Of a stretch of 64,000 bases of DNA, positions 63,324-64,000 are shown piece after piece. A model generated the notes under the pieces. That model did not search any database and had not been told where the DNA came from. It was given only the letters and a program-made list of their open reading frames with translations. Position 1 is the stretch's first letter. Each line of letters opens with the position of its first letter. Made by a program: the position numbers and the translations under genes. Source of the stretch: an uncultured Olsenella sp. (lineage in GTDB: Bacteria; Actinomycetota; Coriobacteriia; Coriobacteriales; Atopobiaceae); assembly GCA_900316105.1 (NCBI GenBank), contig ONBR01000006.1, positions 1-64,000 of the forward strand, in the 5' to 3' direction.

Positions 63324-64000
63324 CTACATCAGGAAGGTGGGCTGGACCTCCTCGACCATCTTGTCTCCGACGGCGCGGTTGGACGTGGGGTAGCCTATGG
63401 TCATCTCCTCGATGCCGCCGTTCTTCACGTAGACCATTCGATAAAAGATCAAGTCGCCCGCCTCATAGGAGACGACGCAGAAGCCCTTCTTTCGGTCGAT
63501 CGTCTTGTAGGCGTCGGAATCCTGACTGGCTTTGTCCTTCAAAGAGGCGTACACGTCGTCGAGGGTTTGGCCGTTACTGGAACACACACTGAGGTAGATG
63601 TCTGCGCCAGTGTATTGGTCGTAGAAGTCCAGCTCGCTATCGCTCGCGTCACGGAGCTGCGCCGTGCTGGGCATCTGGACCTTGGCTCCATACAGATTCT
63701 CGACCACCTGGTTGGAGGACGAGATGGAATAGGAGCCATAGTCTGCTGCACCGACGGGAGGGGTGAAGGAGGAATCGCCAGAGACGGAAGACGAGCCATC
63801 GGACGACTGTGGGTCGGAGATTGAGCTGGAACCGGACTCGGACGACGGGGCCGAAGTCGTGCTGGAATCCGAACTTGCGTCGCTGCCCCGGGATTGGTCG
63901 GAATCCTGACCGTCCGCGCTGGACGATGCATCGGCGGACTGGCCCGAGTCCTTCTTGTCCTGGTCACCCTGCTGGTCAGAGCTGCTGACTATAGTGGCCT
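63324..64000 (-). CDS. Ser-rich extracytoplasmic protein, 5' end outside the window
   Basis: The frame is open to the window edge, so the N-terminus and any signal peptide are not seen. The visible 225 residues begin with about 80 residues dominated by Ser, Asp, Gln and Gly (SADASSSADGQDSDQ), a likely flexible linker after a membrane anchor. A folded C-terminal domain of about 130 residues follows (VENLYGAKVQMPSTAQLRD, DLIFYRMVYVKNGGIEEMTIGYPTSNRAVGDKMVEEVQPTF; landmarks VVSYEAGDLIFYRMVYV). I do not recognise the domain. Its length and composition suggest a surface protein. Confidence 0.7.
   Translation of the reverse strand, partial: ATIVSSSDQQGDQDKKDSGQSADASSSADGQDSDQSRGSDASSDSSTTSAPSSESGSSSISDPQSSDGSSSVSGDSSFTPPVGAADYGSYSISSSNQVVENLYGAKVQMPSTAQLRDASDSELDFYDQYTGADIYLSVCSSNGQTLDDVYASLKDKASQDSDAYKTIDRKKGFCVVSYEAGDLIFYRMVYVKNGGIEEMTIGYPTSNRAVGDKMVEEVQPTFLM

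Overview
The window is about 64 kb of GC-rich chromosome from a member of the Actinomycetota. It most likely belongs to the class Coriobacteriia, near Olsenella/Atopobium (an inference from protein character, gene order and the LSQTG-type surface proteins). No rRNA, tRNA, CRISPR array, prophage or transposase was seen. Most of the window is housekeeping DNA on the minus strand. It is interrupted by a large cell-surface locus (about 31.5-49.9 kb) and a type IV pilus-like operon (51.3-55.3 kb).

Region by region. 0.2-4.6 kb (minus): a phosphohexomutase with altered active-site motifs, galU, a DtxR-type regulator and murA. 4.65-11.7 kb (minus): a complete F1Fo ATP synthase operon, atpI-like/atpB-E-F-H-A-G-D-C, ending in a terminator just before murA; its b subunit carries a lipobox. 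11.9-17.8 kb: a small Cys protein (plus), then upp, glyA, rpiB, a fused prmC-tsaC and prfA (minus). This prfA-to-atp order is also found in Firmicutes. 18-31 kb: mixed genes, including an FAD enzyme, an unknown membrane-anchored protein, a stand-alone trigger-factor C-terminal protein, an SGNH acyltransferase, rpmE with a long Ala/Lys/Glu tail, coaX, a truncated BirA-like protein, a folP-folK fusion, a sirtuin, a patatin, a prepilin peptidase and a nitroreductase.

Surface locus (minus strand). It starts with a good promoter near 49.98 kb. Three genes follow: a 702-aa surface protein, an 1821-aa beta-helix/pilin-domain adhesin, and a 237-aa LSQTG-anchored protein whose start overlaps the adhesin stop. 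Next comes a second adhesin with about 21 Cna-B repeats and three pilin-isopeptide domains. It is split by three reading-frame breaks, all inside the repeats. The two adhesins share their N-terminal and C-terminal modules, and neither carries a sorting signal. No sortase lies in the window. A divergent transglutaminase-like lipoprotein separates this locus from the pilus operon (pilC, four small one-helix proteins, pilT, but no pilB).

55-64 kb (minus): a decayed HAD hydrolase, an aminotransferase, the cluster pepT-tilS-hpt-ftsH, and the 3' part of a Ser-rich protein running off the end. Gene-end spacers repeatedly carry long inverted repeats bounded by GTGACA/TGTCAC, several sharing a 19-nt loop. 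A second repeat type (TTGTCTC-T-GAGACAA plus GTGCTCCGTCCC) touches the stop codons of two unrelated genes. These repeats are the main structure not explained by genes.
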